A stretch of 64,000 bases of DNA from assembly GCF_964019585.1 (NCBI RefSeq), contig NZ_OZ026454.1, positions 1,410,811 to 1,474,810 of the forward strand, given 5' to 3'. The notes under the pieces are model-generated. The model saw only the letters and a list, made by a program, of their open reading frames with translations, did not search any database and had not been told where the DNA came from. Both the position numbers and the translations under genes were made by a program. This DNA comes from Candidatus Mesenet endosymbiont of Agriotes lineatus. Lineage in GTDB: Bacteria; Pseudomonadota; Alphaproteobacteria; Rickettsiales; Anaplasmataceae. This document shows positions 16,617-26,685 of this stretch, in pieces; positions within the stretch are counted from its first letter, which is position 1; every line of letters begins with the position of its first letter.

Positions 16617-18089
16617 ATGAAAATGAATGAACTATTAAGGTTAACTATTGCGCAGATGCACGAAGGATTAAAGAGAAGGGAATTCTCTGCAGTTGAGCTT
16701 GCAAAAGCACATATAGATGCAGTTAAGAATGAAAAACTTAACGCATTTGTAACTAAAACGCCTGAGATAGCATTTGCAGCTGCAAAAAGAGCTGATGAAA
16801 CTATTGCTAAACAGGATATTACCTCACCAATGTTGGGTATACCAGTTGGAATAAAAGATCTCTTTTGTACTAAAGGGATTAGGACTACAGCGTGTTCTAA
16901 AATGCTAGAAAATTTTATTCCGACTTATGAAGCCCATGTTTCTCGCTTACTCTTGGAAAAAGGAGCAGTCATGCTTGGTAAGCTTAATATGGATGAGTTT
17001 GCTATGGGATCTGCAAATACTAATAGTTACTTCGGCCCTGTGGAAAACGTTTGGAGGCGAAGTAGTGATGGAGAAAAAGTGGTTCCAGGTGGGTCATCAG
17101 GAGGATCTGCTGTAGCGGTTGCTAGTTTTTTGTGTGCTGGAAGTTTAGGTAGCGATACTGGTGGTTCTGTGCGTCAACCTGCAGCTTATTGCGGCATAGT
17201 AGGGATTAAACCCACTTATGGTCGTTGCTCTCGATATGGTATGATTGCTTTTGCAAGTTCTTTAGATCAAGCTGGCGTATTTGCTCGCTCTATTGAAGAT
17301 GCAGCGTTAATGCTAGAAGCAATATCTGGTTATGATAAAAGAGATTCAACTTCTGTGAATAAGGAGGTTCCTGCCTTTTCCTCTTATATTAATAACAGCA
17401 TAAAAGGAAAGCGTATTGGTATTCCTAAGGAATATAATATGGATGGAGTGCAAGATGAAGTAGTTTCTTTATGGGAAAAAGGTGAGGATTGGTTGAGAAG
17501 CGGTGGTGCAGAAATAGTTGAAATTAGCTTGCCTCATACTAAATATGCATTACCTGTTTATTATACTATTTCTTCTGCTGAGAGTTCGTCAAACCTTGCA
17601 CGTTATGATGGTGTTCGTTATGGGCTGCGTGTCCAAACAGAAGCGCTTGAAGAGATGTATGAATCAACTAGAGCTGAAGGTTTTGGTCTGGAAGTAAAAA
17701 GAAGAATCTTAATGGGAGCATATGCTCTTTCACCTGGTCACTATGATATGTATTATAACAAAGCTGAATGTGCACGAACCTTAATAAAACAGGATTTTAT
17801 TAATGCCTTTGAAAAAGTAGACTATATTTTAGCTCCATCATCTCCCACAGGTGCATTTGGGTTAAACGATAAGCCAAATCCTTTGATGATGTGTATCAAT
17901 GATGTTTTTACAGTTCCTGCAAGTTTAGCCGGCCTACCTGCAATGTCTGTACCTGCAGGGCTTTCAAGTGAAGGGTTACCTTTAGGGTTGCAAATAATCG
18001 GTAATTACTATGATGAAGCTGGTATTTTAAATATAGCAAATGTAATAGAAAAATCTGCTGGAAGAGTAATAGAAAAATTAGTATTTTAG
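16617..18089 (+). CDS. gatA: Glutamyl-tRNA(Gln)/aspartyl-tRNA(Asn) amidotransferase subunit A
   Basis: GatA is the amidase of GatCAB, which releases ammonia from glutamine so that misacylated Glu-tRNA(Gln) or Asp-tRNA(Asn) can be amidated. The 490-residue protein matches the family length. The Ser-cisSer-Lys triad is intact: Lys80 in PVGIKD, the serine of PGGSSGGSA (about 160), and Ser184 in GSDTGGSVRQPAA. The C-terminal region with FTVPASLAGLPA and GLPLGLQIIG is complete. yebC follows on the same strand after 31 bases. The indirect Gln-tRNA pathway is the norm in Rickettsiales. Confidence 0.97.
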   Translation: MKMNELLRLTIAQMHEGLKRREFSAVELAKAHIDAVKNEKLNAFVTKTPEIAFAAAKRADETIAKQDITSPMLGIPVGIKDLFCTKGIRTTACSKMLENFIPTYEAHVSRLLLEKGAVMLGKLNMDEFAMGSANTNSYFGPVENVWRRSSDGEKVVPGGSSGGSAVAVASFLCAGSLGSDTGGSVRQPAAYCGIVGIKPTYGRCSRYGMIAFASSLDQAGVFARSIEDAALMLEAISGYDKRDSTSVNKEVPAFSSYINNSIKGKRIGIPKEYNMDGVQDEVVSLWEKGEDWLRSGGAEIVEISLPHTKYALPVYYTISSAESSSNLARYDGVRYGLRVQTEALEEMYESTRAEGFGLEVKRRILMGAYALSPGHYDMYYNKAECARTLIKQDFINAFEKVDYILAPSSPTGAFGLNDKPNPLMMCINDVFTVPASLAGLPAMSVPAGLSSEGLPLGLQIIGNYYDEAGILNIANVIEKSAGRVIEKLVF

Positions 18090-18120
18090 CGTTACTATTT
18101 ATACGATAATCTGAAGTTTT

Positions 18121-18861
18121 ATGGCTGGTCATTCTCAGTTTGCAAATATAAAACATAGAAAAGGTGCGCAAGATGCAAAGCGCTCACAAAAATTCACAAA
18201 ATTAATTAGGGAAATAATTGTAGCAGCAAAACAAGGGTTACCTAATCCTGAATTCAATCCCCGTCTTCGCTCAGCAATATTTGCTGCACGCAAAGAAAAT
18301 TTGCCAAAAGATAAGATAGAAACTGCAATTAAAAGTATCAGTAATCCTTCAGTTGATAATAATTACGAAGAAGTACAATATGAAGGCTATGGGCCATCAG
18401 GTCTTGCATTTATTATTTATGCACTAACTAATAATCGTAACCGCACTGCATCTGAATTACGTTATATATTTTCCCGTTATGGTGGAATTTTGGGTGAAAC
18501 TGGTAGTGTGAATTTTCTCTTTGACCATATAGGACTAGTGGTATATAAAGCAGGTGAGATAAGTTTTGATGACATTTTTAACTATTCTCTGGAACTGGGA
18601 GTGCTAGATGTTGAAGGTCAGCAAGATTTTTACAATGTCATTTGTGAAGTGAAAGATTTTGGCAAAGTGCGTGATGCATTATATGAAAAATTTGCGGAAC
18701 CAGAGTATGCACGTCTTGCATGGAAAGCAAAAGATTTAGTTACTATAGATGATGAAGGTCTAGTTAAAAGAGTGATAGATTTAGTGGAAGTGTTAGAAAA
18801 TAATGATGATATTCAATATTTAGATAATAATTTCACCTATAATGTTCAATCTAAACAATAA
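18121..18861 (+). CDS. yebC: YebC/PmpR-family transcription or translation factor
   Basis: This 246-residue protein starts MAGHSQFANIKHRKGAQDAKR, the characteristic YebC N-terminus, and continues with NLPKDKIETAIK, YEGYGPSG and NRNRTASELR. Length fits the family (about 240-250). YebC proteins are described as DNA-binding regulators in some bacteria and as ribosome-associated factors easing translation of proline-rich stretches in others; which applies here is not visible. It follows gatA at 31 bases and may be co-transcribed with it. Confidence 0.95.
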   Translation: MAGHSQFANIKHRKGAQDAKRSQKFTKLIREIIVAAKQGLPNPEFNPRLRSAIFAARKENLPKDKIETAIKSISNPSVDNNYEEVQYEGYGPSGLAFIIYALTNNRNRTASELRYIFSRYGGILGETGSVNFLFDHIGLVVYKAGEISFDDIFNYSLELGVLDVEGQQDFYNVICEVKDFGKVRDALYEKFAEPEYARLAWKAKDLVTIDDEGLVKRVIDLVEVLENNDDIQYLDNNFTYNVQSKQ

Positions 18862-18987
18862 GAAATAAAGGAAGGAGATTTAGAAATATCAAAAATAAAG
18901 ATTAAAAATAAAAATTTTAAAACAAACTTTAGATGTTTTTTTATTGTTTATTATATGGAATAGCCTTATATTACTAAAGTTTTAAAC

Positions 18988-19059
18988 GCGGGAGTAGCTT
19001 AGTGGTAGAGCGCAACCTTGCCAAGGTTGAGGTCGAGGGTTCGATCCCCTTCTTCCGCT
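18988..19059 (+). tRNA. tRNA-Gly (anticodon GCC)
   Basis: Acceptor GCGGGAG (18988-18994) pairs with CTTCCGC (19052-19058, one G-T pair), discriminator T. The anticodon stem ACCT/AGGT-type arm encloses TTGCCAA with anticodon GCC. D-arm AGCTTAGTGGTAGAGC and T-arm GAGGGTTCGATCCCCTT are present. Length is 72 nt. It lies between yebC and rpoD. Confidence 0.96.
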
Positions 19060-19152
19060 CTGATAATATATTAGGTTGTTTGTAGGGATAATGAATAAAT
19101 TAGTAAATAGAGGCATTGAGCAAAAACAGTAAGTAATACTTTATTTACCTAA

Positions 19153-19181
19153 TTGACATAGTTTAAATCATCCGTTACAGA
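19153..19181 (+). promoter_or_regulatory. Candidate rpoD promoter
   Basis: A perfect -35 hexamer TTGACA (19153-19158) is followed after 17 bases by TACAGA, a poor -10 match. It sits about 20 bases before the rpoD ATG. It is only a candidate, as such hexamers are not rare in AT-rich DNA. Confidence 0.3.
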
Positions 19182-19203
19182 TAGCAGTCTTTACTTTAAA
19201 AAT

Positions 19204-21045
19204 ATGGAATCAAACAATAATATGCAAGAAAATGAGCAAAAGATTATAAAGAATCTTGTTACAAAAGGAATAAAAAAAGGTGGATATGTTACCATTGATG
19301 ATGTAAATGATATTATATCTGACGATGGCTTCTCACCAGATTTTGTAGATGAAGCCATATCTCTGTTACAGGACTCTGGTATTAACGTACTTGAAACAAG
19401 TGAAGAAAATGAACTAGCTTGCATTGACAGAGAATGTGAGATTGAAGGAGAATCAGTTGATACTTCATGGGTTGGACAAACAGGTGATCCTGTACGGATA
19501 TACTTGCATAAAATGAGTTCTATAAAGCTTTTATCTAGAGAAGAAGAGATACAAACGGCAGAGAAAATTGAACATGAGAAGATAAATATTTTAAGAGCAC
19601 TAACTGAGTCTCCTTTGACATTGAAAATACTAACTTCATGGCGTGATGAGTTAATAAATAACAATATATTACTTAGAGAAATTATAGACTTAGATGCCAA
19701 TTATAATTCTGAAAATGCAGATATAGATAACTCTTCAATTGACAATAATAATACACATGATAAGGAGCATGAAAATAGCTTTAAAGATGATCACGAAGAT
19801 GAAGATAAGGTATCTTCAAGTAGCAATATGTCAATACTGCAAATGGAAAGTGATTTGTTGCCTAAAGTAATAAATGCTTTAGATGAAATTATTAGTTTAA
19901 CAGCACAGATATTACAGTTAAAAGATAAAAGAAAAAACCTCTCCAGTAGTGATTATTGTAATAAATATGAGGAAATTTATAATAAAATATATGCTATTGT
20001 ACTGCAGATAAAATTAAGTGATAACGCTGTTTCAATAATAAGAAAACAAATTTATGACTTAAATAAGTCCATTATTGCAGAAGAAGCCAAGATTATTTCT
20101 CTAGCTGAAGATTATAAGATAAACCGTAAGGAGTTTATAGAAGCATATAATAATCAGTTATTATATCAAACAAATACTAGCAGAGAGTGGAAAGATCTTT
20201 TACGTGATAACACTTCTTACATACAAGAAATGTTATGTAAAATACAATCTCTTTTAGGGGAAAATAATTTACACGAATTTAAAGAATTAGTGTCTAGAAT
20301 ACAAAAGCATGAAAAAATCCTCAATGAAACAAAGCAAAAAATGATAAAAGCTAACTTACGTTTGGTGGTTTCTATTGCTAAAAAATATTTAAATCGTGGT
20401 TTACCATTTTCCGATTTAGTGCAAGAAGGAAATATGGGTTTAATAAAGGCTGTAGATAAATTTGACTATAAGCGTGGTTATAAATTCTCTACATATGCTA
20501 CTTGGTGGGTTAGGCAGTCTATCACTAGAGCAATACCTGAACAGGCTAAAATCATCAGAATTCCTGTTCATATGGTTGAAAGTATAAGCAAAATTAATAG
20601 GGCATTAAGACAGATGACTCATGAAAACGGTTGTGAGCCTACTGTGGAAGAGCTAAGCAATAAACTTATGATTCCTATTGAAAAAGTACGTAAAATTATG
20701 AAAATAGTAAAGGATCCGGTTAGTTTGGAAAGTCCAATAGGAGATGATGATAGCAGTACTTTTGGCGACTGTATAGAAGATAAACGTGCCTCAAAACCTG
20801 AAGATTCAGCAATACTTGCTGATTTGCGTGATATTACTACAAGGGTTCTTGCTACTTTAACCCCAAAGGAAGAAAGAATTGTACGTATGCGTTTTGGTCT
20901 AGGAAAAAGTGGAAGAGATCATACTCTAGAAGAAGTAGGAAAAACTTTCAATGTTACACGCGAACGTATAAGACAGATAGAAGCAAAAGCATTACGTAAG
21001 CTTAGGCACCCAAGCCGTGCTCGTAAACTTAGGGGTTTTTACTAA
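19204..21045 (+). CDS. rpoD: RNA polymerase primary sigma factor (sigma-70)
   Basis: RpoD directs core RNA polymerase to housekeeping promoters. The 613-residue protein has region 1.1-like sequence, region 1.2 ([22 protein letters not shown] at about 97-118), a variable acidic insert, and regions 2.1-2.4 with [36 protein letters not shown] and [16 protein letters not shown]. Region 3 and the region 4.2 helix-turn-helix ending with [19 protein letters not shown] complete it. The non-conserved region between 1.2 and 2.1 is rich in Asp, Asn and Ser. It follows tRNA-Gly on the same strand. Identification is secure. Confidence 0.98.
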   Translation: MESNNNMQENEQKIIKNLVTKGIKKGGYVTIDDVNDIISDDGFSPDFVDEAISLLQDSGINVLETSEENELACIDRECEIEGESVDTSWVGQTGDPVRIYLHKMSSIKLLSREEEIQTAEKIEHEKINILRALTESPLTLKILTSWRDELINNNILLREIIDLDANYNSENADIDNSSIDNNNTHDKEHENSFKDDHEDEDKVSSSSNMSILQMESDLLPKVINALDEIISLTAQILQLKDKRKNLSSSDYCNKYEEIYNKIYAIVLQIKLSDNAVSIIRKQIYDLNKSIIAEEAKIISLAEDYKINRKEFIEAYNNQLLYQTNTSREWKDLLRDNTSYIQEMLCKIQSLLGENNLHEFKELVSRIQKHEKILNETKQKMIKANLRLVVSIAKKYLNRGLPFSDLVQEGNMGLIKAVDKFDYKRGYKFSTYATWWVRQSITRAIPEQAKIIRIPVHMVESISKINRALRQMTHENGCEPTVEELSNKLMIPIEKVRKIMKIVKDPVSLESPIGDDDSSTFGDCIEDKRASKPEDSAILADLRDITTRVLATLTPKEERIVRMRFGLGKSGRDHTLEEVGKTFNVTRERIRQIEAKALRKLRHPSRARKLRGFY

Positions 21046-21149
21046 TATAATAACAAACTGTATCAAACTGAGAAATAGGACTAAAAATCTATCAAACAAT
21101 GAGGAACAAAATAGTGGGTCATTTGAGCTCCAAAGGATCGAATCTCAAA

Positions 21150-21705
21150 TAATCAACTTAAGCAAGTGATATGGGCTATCAAAATATAATGTCACATATT
21201 GAAACAACCACAAAATATCAGCGACAGACTGACAAATTATTACCAACGAATGGCGCGCTGCAGTAACCAATAGTGTTTATGTTGGTAAAGCTAAGGAGTT
21301 GCATAAGTAAGTACATATATTAGGAAAGTGAGAGGCTTTGGAATGATCTAAAAGAGTAGAATGTGTTAAAAAGCTTTCCTACAGCCACAAACAACCAACG
21401 CAGAAGTGTATAAAACTCATTAAAATATGTATCCAGCAAAAATGGATGATTTGAAGAAAAGCTTCAAATAGGCTAAAAATTTGAGTTGGAAGAAAAATGG
21501 GGATTCCCATGGCAAAATAATTGGGGTTTTAAGATCCGGTTAGGTTTATACTACCAATCCCATAGAAATCAGGGAATTCACTAAAACCAGCACATTGTAC
21601 AAGCAAGTGCTATAAACAAAATATTGAACTATACCAAATTGGGCATTAACCATCTCTCAATTTGACATCTTCTTTCCTAACAGATTAAAAATTCAGTTGA
21701 GTTAA
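21150..21705 (+). mobile_element. IS256-family transposase pseudogene
   Basis: Dispersed fragments of an IS256/mutator transposase can be read across shifting frames: VYTTNPIE (family YTTNAIE), STLYKQVL, and a well-preserved end IPNWALTISQFDIFFPNRLK with stop TAA at 21703-21705. Stops and frameshifts occur throughout, so it is dead. Its last 21 bases overlap, antisense, the final codons of the large gene at 21685-25644. A related 3' end is at 14845-14945. Confidence 0.8.
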
Positions 21706-24700
21706 ATTAGCTTTGACACAGTTGGATAACACTACCTTTTGCACAAATGCTGAATTACTCAAACATTCTGAAACCTCCGGAAAATTATACATGCCATTGT
21801 CTATTATATTTTGATTTCCTTTTGTTTCATCTAGCTTAGAATTATCTATAATACATTGTTCTCCTTGATAATAATAGGAGAAAGTATGATATTCAGTCTT
21901 TGTTTCATGGAATAAATTTTTAATAAGGTTAATACAGAATATTGTAAGTATAAAGTGTACAAGACCATTAATGAATGAAGTAAGCCTTTCTTTAGCACTA
22001 CCATGCTCATGATGATCACAATGTGATTTTGTTTTTTTAACTTCTTGTTTAATCTCAGACCAACGCTTTTTTAATTCACTTTCACCAATTATACCATCTT
22101 TAAATTCGTTAAACAGTACCCAAACGTCTTTTAATAGCTCACCTCTTTGGTACACCATTTCAATTAATGCTCTTCCTACGTCTGTTTCAAGAAAGTGATC
22201 ATAAACCATACCCAGCCCTGCATGGTCAAGCATAATCTCTGGAACATCAGTAATTGTATGAGCGACGTTCAATAAACCTGGAATTTGTACAGCAATATAA
22301 TATGCAGCAAAAGCTATTGCAAACACTTTTGGATCTTGAAATTCCTCAACGAAATCTACTGTATACTCTTTTATACGAGACACAAGCGAAACCCTACCAC
22401 GGTCTATTCCAAGAATTAAAGCTGCATCTTTAGCCCCATGAGATGGAGGTGCAAGCAGTGCGCAATTATCACTAAAGGCTGCTCTAAACTGATGTAAGCT
22501 GTTACTCTCATGGTTTTTAGCAGTAAGTTGATCAATACTACTCAGCATATAGTGCGCATCTGCAATATACCGCGTAAAAATCATTTCATAAGCATTGAGC
22601 TCATCTACTGATATTTGTCTTCCATAATCACGGAGTTCTTTTAATTTTTCACTATAATCATGAAGTGCAACTTCAGCACTTATATGGGCCTTTGTAGTTT
22701 GAAAAATAGGTTCTGCTTTTTTTACAGCAAAGTCTATATCATGACTTTCTAAAGCGTTAGTTGCCCACTTTATTGCCGCAATTTTTTTATCTAATGTTTC
22801 TGGATCAACAAATTCTTTTGCTTGGTTATTTATACATTCTTTAATAATATTTTTAGCATTATCAAATTTCACTTCCTCTTGCTTTTCTGGTGACAACTTA
22901 GTTTGCAAAGAAGCTGCAACCATAAGATCATACATTATCATTCTGTCATTTTCTGCTGCAATATCTTTTCTTGCATACTGTATTTTGTCATTACTTTCAG
23001 AAATTTCTGTTAAAAGTTTTTCTGGATATTTGCTTAACAAATAATGGAACTCATACTGAAATTTAATAAAATTCCAATCTGAAGTAGATTTGAAATTGCT
23101 TTTATTATTATTCAAGTCACACATGCTTAAGAAGTTTTTAGAAAGCTTAGGGAATTTTATATCTCTACCAACTAAATCAATTTCAATTTGAGACTTAAGG
23201 TTATTAAAAATATATTTAATTCTTTCACCGTTTGACTTATGCCCTTCTATTTGCGATTCTTGCCATAACTTCTGTATTGAGGATGATATATTATCTATGT
23301 TATGTGCTTGACCTACCATTATCTCTTTTTTCTTCTCTATCTTTTCTTCTGCTTCACATTTTTCTTCTTTTGCTGGCTGTTTATTGTTTATTATTTTGTC
23401 ATGCAAAAGAATGAAGCTACCCTTTAAGCCGTAAATTCTGATTGTTTCATATAATGCTTTAAAGCCATTACTTATTCCTTCAATTACTCTACCTATACCT
23501 TTGGTCATGTACCGTATCGTTTTTGAAACAAGACCGAAAAGTAAAAGATAATCAACAAACCTAACTATTAGACCTGCTAGATCAGCAGCAAGTATAAATA
23601 TGCTATCTATAATAGTATCAAGCCCGAACATGACAACAAAGCCATCAAATATTCCACGCAGTGAATTTATCATTCTATCTACTACTACTGGTGGAACAAT
23701 ACCTAAATATGACAAAACTCTCCCTACAATTGCAGCAGCAGAAGTAAATAAGATAAAGACAGTGAGTAAAGTATACCATAGAATTTTGTTTTTACCTAAA
23801 TAGGTAAGTACTTTCTCTTTTGCTCCTGATATTCTATGTTTTTTGCGAAATTCTTTTATTAGCCAACTTGCTTCATGTTTGCTCTCTACAAACTCCTTGT
23901 TATCTGTATCTAAGTTCAAATCCTTTCTAATATTTTGAGAGAACTCAGAAGTTTGAATAACCCTGTTCTGTGCATATAATGCTTCCCTTAGAGTCTGACC
24001 TTTATATTTTGTCCCTGTTCGTGATTTACCTGGGTTTACATGAGACAACCAGATTGAAGAAAGTGGAATATGGTATGAAGCATTATAGAGCCACTGTTTA
24101 AACGCCAGCCACCTACTCTGCTCAATGTGTACTTCGCCCTTATCATCAGCAGAACTATTGATTACTTCAGTTAACCCATTAATAAACCTAGATTTATCAA
24201 ATTCTTTGTTTGAATCATCACTCTCTACTATCTTCCATAACTCGCCAACTTTAGCTTGCATTTCATTAGTATTTCTAACATTAAAAAACTCAAATAATGG
24301 ATGTAATTTTAACTGATGAAGTAGCCATTCATACTTATCTTTTTCATTACCTTTGTAATCTTTGATTTTATCTGATATATATTGATATAACTCTTTTATC
24401 TCCTTGCGTGTTAAATTAATCACTATATCACGGTGCTCTAAATCATCTGTAAGCAGAAAATCATGCGCAAGTAGTAGCTCATTTATATCACTGTGAACTT
24501 CTTTGCATGTTTGCTTTAAGAAAATATCTAAATCTTTTTTTGTTAAAACACTCTGAAAAGTAACTAAAAAAGTAATTTCAGAATCTATGTGTGCCGTTAA
24601 AGCACGGAAATATTGCTCAGCCTGAAGCACTCCTTTATCATCTGTAAACTTATCAAAAAATTCTTTATTTGCTGTTATGTTTTTTCTTATTTGATAAAGC

Positions 24701-25644
24701 GCTTTGATTGCTTTCTGTACTTGACATACATTAGAATTTTCATCTTTTGCTACATTATTTATACTCTGAATAAAATCTGTAACTTTCTTTTGCAATTGCT
24801 CAATGTCTTGAATTTCTTCTTTATTTTTAGTAGCTTGATCTTTAACAAACTCTATTATTAAAGAAATAATATGGGTTTTCTGCTGCTCTAAAGACAAATC
24901 TTTTTCTAAACTTTGTTCTTCTAAAATCTTCGCAATTGCTTCTTGCCAGGTGCAGAAAGGTGCTATAATCCTTGCTTCATTTGTCTTCTCATCTACTTGA
25001 ATAGTGAATTTGTTTAATAGATTTAATTCATATAATTTATGATATAACTCGCTACACCCCCAGCTAGTTGAAACAACCAAAGCATACCGACCATCACCCA
25101 TGCAACTGAAATGCGGTCTTAATAACTCCGGGTTAGGAAAACAAAGAGGTATGAGATTTTCATATTCATTTTGCTCTTCAAGACGCCCTGGATAGCCCTC
25201 ATCATCATACATCCAATTTAAAAATTGTTTTGCTCTGCCGCCACCAGCCCTTTGATCATGTATATAACGATCTTGACCATGTTCATATGAATTCTTGCAA
25301 TACTCATGCCATCCTGGGGTTGCTCCAAATAACAAAGATGTTATAAGCCTTGTACTATACTCATCATCATTACCCCAAGCCCTAATAGGATTAGCCATCT
25401 GTTCTTTTTGGTGACGTAATAGATCGGCTTTTGTAATTTTTAGATATTTTTCTTCTCCGTCAGTAAATTTAGTAAAAAGCTTTTCTGGAATGTGAGAAAA
25501 TATCTTTTTTCTATTCTCTTCGGTATTTTTGATAACAAAAGAGCTAAATTTTTCTTTTATATCTTTTGAATCAATATCTAATAGACAATCCAAATACAGA
25601 CAATTACTAAGAGATCTTTTTACAAATTTATTACGAAAAAGCAT
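21685..25644 (-). CDS. Large membrane protein of unknown function (1319 aa)
   Basis: I do not recognise a named family. The N-terminal third is soluble, with a conserved-looking block around GWHEYCKNSYEHGQDRYIHD (about 108-127) and CSELYHKLYEL, followed by a long charged, probably helical region (about 240-600). A cluster of hydrophobic segments spans about 615-720 (starting ILWYTLLTVFILF), then another long helical, charged region (about 760-1150). A last hydrophobic segment lies near 1225-1250 (FINGLVHFILTIFCINLI). No signal peptide is evident. The last codons overlap the IS256 remnant, so the present C-terminus may be partly insertion-derived. The frame is intact over nearly 4 kb, implying selection. 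Large membrane proteins of this sort occur in Wolbachia and relatives, but no function can be given. Confidence 0.75.
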   Translation of the reverse strand: MLFRNKFVKRSLSNCLYLDCLLDIDSKDIKEKFSSFVIKNTEENRKKIFSHIPEKLFTKFTDGEEKYLKITKADLLRHQKEQMANPIRAWGNDDEYSTRLITSLLFGATPGWHEYCKNSYEHGQDRYIHDQRAGGGRAKQFLNWMYDDEGYPGRLEEQNEYENLIPLCFPNPELLRPHFSCMGDGRYALVVSTSWGCSELYHKLYELNLLNKFTIQVDEKTNEARIIAPFCTWQEAIAKILEEQSLEKDLSLEQQKTHIISLIIEFVKDQATKNKEEIQDIEQLQKKVTDFIQSINNVAKDENSNVCQVQKAIKALYQIRKNITANKEFFDKFTDDKGVLQAEQYFRALTAHIDSEITFLVTFQSVLTKKDLDIFLKQTCKEVHSDINELLLAHDFLLTDDLEHRDIVINLTRKEIKELYQYISDKIKDYKGNEKDKYEWLLHQLKLHPLFEFFNVRNTNEMQAKVGELWKIVESDDSNKEFDKSRFINGLTEVINSSADDKGEVHIEQSRWLAFKQWLYNASYHIPLSSIWLSHVNPGKSRTGTKYKGQTLREALYAQNRVIQTSEFSQNIRKDLNLDTDNKEFVESKHEASWLIKEFRKKHRISGAKEKVLTYLGKNKILWYTLLTVFILFTSAAAIVGRVLSYLGIVPPVVVDRMINSLRGIFDGFVVMFGLDTIIDSIFILAADLAGLIVRFVDYLLLFGLVSKTIRYMTKGIGRVIEGISNGFKALYETIRIYGLKGSFILLHDKIINNKQPAKEEKCEAEEKIEKKKEIMVGQAHNIDNISSSIQKLWQESQIEGHKSNGERIKYIFNNLKSQIEIDLVGRDIKFPKLSKNFLSMCDLNNNKSNFKSTSDWNFIKFQYEFHYLLSKYPEKLLTEISESNDKIQYARKDIAAENDRMIMYDLMVAASLQTKLSPEKQEEVKFDNAKNIIKECINNQAKEFVDPETLDKKIAAIKWATNALESHDIDFAVKKAEPIFQTTKAHISAEVALHDYSEKLKELRDYGRQISVDELNAYEMIFTRYIADAHYMLSSIDQLTAKNHESNSLHQFRAAFSDNCALLAPPSHGAKDAALILGIDRGRVSLVSRIKEYTVDFVEEFQDPKVFAIAFAAYYIAVQIPGLLNVAHTITDVPEIMLDHAGLGMVYDHFLETDVGRALIEMVYQRGELLKDVWVLFNEFKDGIIGESELKKRWSEIKQEVKKTKSHCDHHEHGSAKERLTSFINGLVHFILTIFCINLIKNLFHETKTEYHTFSYYYQGEQCIIDNSKLDETKGNQNIIDNGMYNFPEVSECLSNSAFVQKVVLSNCVKANLTQLNF

Positions 25645-25733
25645 ACCACTCCCCTTTTAAGGAATTTACATATTAATAATTATAACAACTAAACTTACAA
25701 ATGTAAATTAGTACTAATTTTTATATTCTTTAC

Positions 25734-26657
25734 TTATTTCTTACTATTCATTTGTGGGTGGAAATTTTTATAAATATCGATAACATCCTTATGGTTTAAG
25801 TGAGTGTAAATCTGTGTTGTTGACAAATTCACATGGCCAAGTAGCTGCTGAATTGATCTTATATCAACTTTCTCTCTAAATAGATGTGTTGCAAAACTAT
25901 GCCGAAACGCATGTGGGGTAATAAACTCAGGTAAATTAGCTATTCTCCTTACCTTTTGCAGGTAATTAGCAAAATAAGTTCTACTTAACTTTTTTCCTCT
26001 GACGCCAACAAACAAGTCTTGATTTTGTATTTTGTAACTAAGGTAAGGACAAAATTTTATATATTTTTCTATTTGCTTTTTAATTATAGGAAGCATAAAT
26101 ACCCTTCTTTCTTTACCTCCTTTACCGGTAATAGTTATCTCATCACTCGCTACATCCTTTAACTTAAAGCTTAATGCTTCGCTAATTCTAAGACCACAAC
26201 CATAAAGCAGAAGAATAATTGCAATATTACGCTGTGCAACCCAAAAATCTTCCTTTTTTATCTCCTCCATAGTGGTTTTGATCTCGTCATTTGATAACAC
26301 TTTAGGCAAAGTTCTTCTTAGAATTGGCTTTGATATAGAATATATGATTTGATTATCTACGTCGTAATAATTACTGATATATTTAAAGAAATTGCGTACT
26401 GCTGATAAAGCCCTGGCATTAGATTTAGCACTTACATTGTTTTTATGACGGAAGCTAAGCCACCCTCTTATGTTATGCAAACTCAAACCTTTCAGAGTTT
26501 TAAGTGTTACTATCTCTCCCATACTTGAGTTTAAAAATGACATCAGATGACTTAAATCTCTTCTGTAAGCTTCAAGAGTGTTTTGCGCAAGATTTCTTTC
26601 CAGTCTTAGCCATTCACTCCAACTCTCTACTATTTTACATAAACTAGACTCAATCAT
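25734..26657 (-). CDS. xerC: Tyrosine recombinase XerC/XerD
   Basis: Xer recombinases resolve chromosome dimers at dif. The 307-residue protein has the SAM-like N-terminal domain (WLRLERNLAQNTLEAYRRDL) and the catalytic domain with Arg157 (GCGLRISEAL), a lysine in GKGGKERR (about 179-186), His249 and Arg252 (HAFRH), His275 (LLGH) and Tyr284 (TQIYTHL). All catalytic residues are therefore present. The ending THLNHKDVIDIYKNFHP and GKERR look more like XerC than XerD, but the assignment between the two is tentative. It lies 28 bases downstream of putA on the same strand, so it may be co-transcribed. No neighbouring integrase targets or phage genes are seen, supporting a chromosomal housekeeping role. 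Confidence 0.9.
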   Translation of the reverse strand: MIESSLCKIVESWSEWLRLERNLAQNTLEAYRRDLSHLMSFLNSSMGEIVTLKTLKGLSLHNIRGWLSFRHKNNVSAKSNARALSAVRNFFKYISNYYDVDNQIIYSISKPILRRTLPKVLSNDEIKTTMEEIKKEDFWVAQRNIAIILLLYGCGLRISEALSFKLKDVASDEITITGKGGKERRVFMLPIIKKQIEKYIKFCPYLSYKIQNQDLFVGVRGKKLSRTYFANYLQKVRRIANLPEFITPHAFRHSFATHLFREKVDIRSIQQLLGHVNLSTTQIYTHLNHKDVIDIYKNFHPQMNSKK

Positions 26658-26685
26658 TACTAAGTTAAAAATAAAACGACTACAG

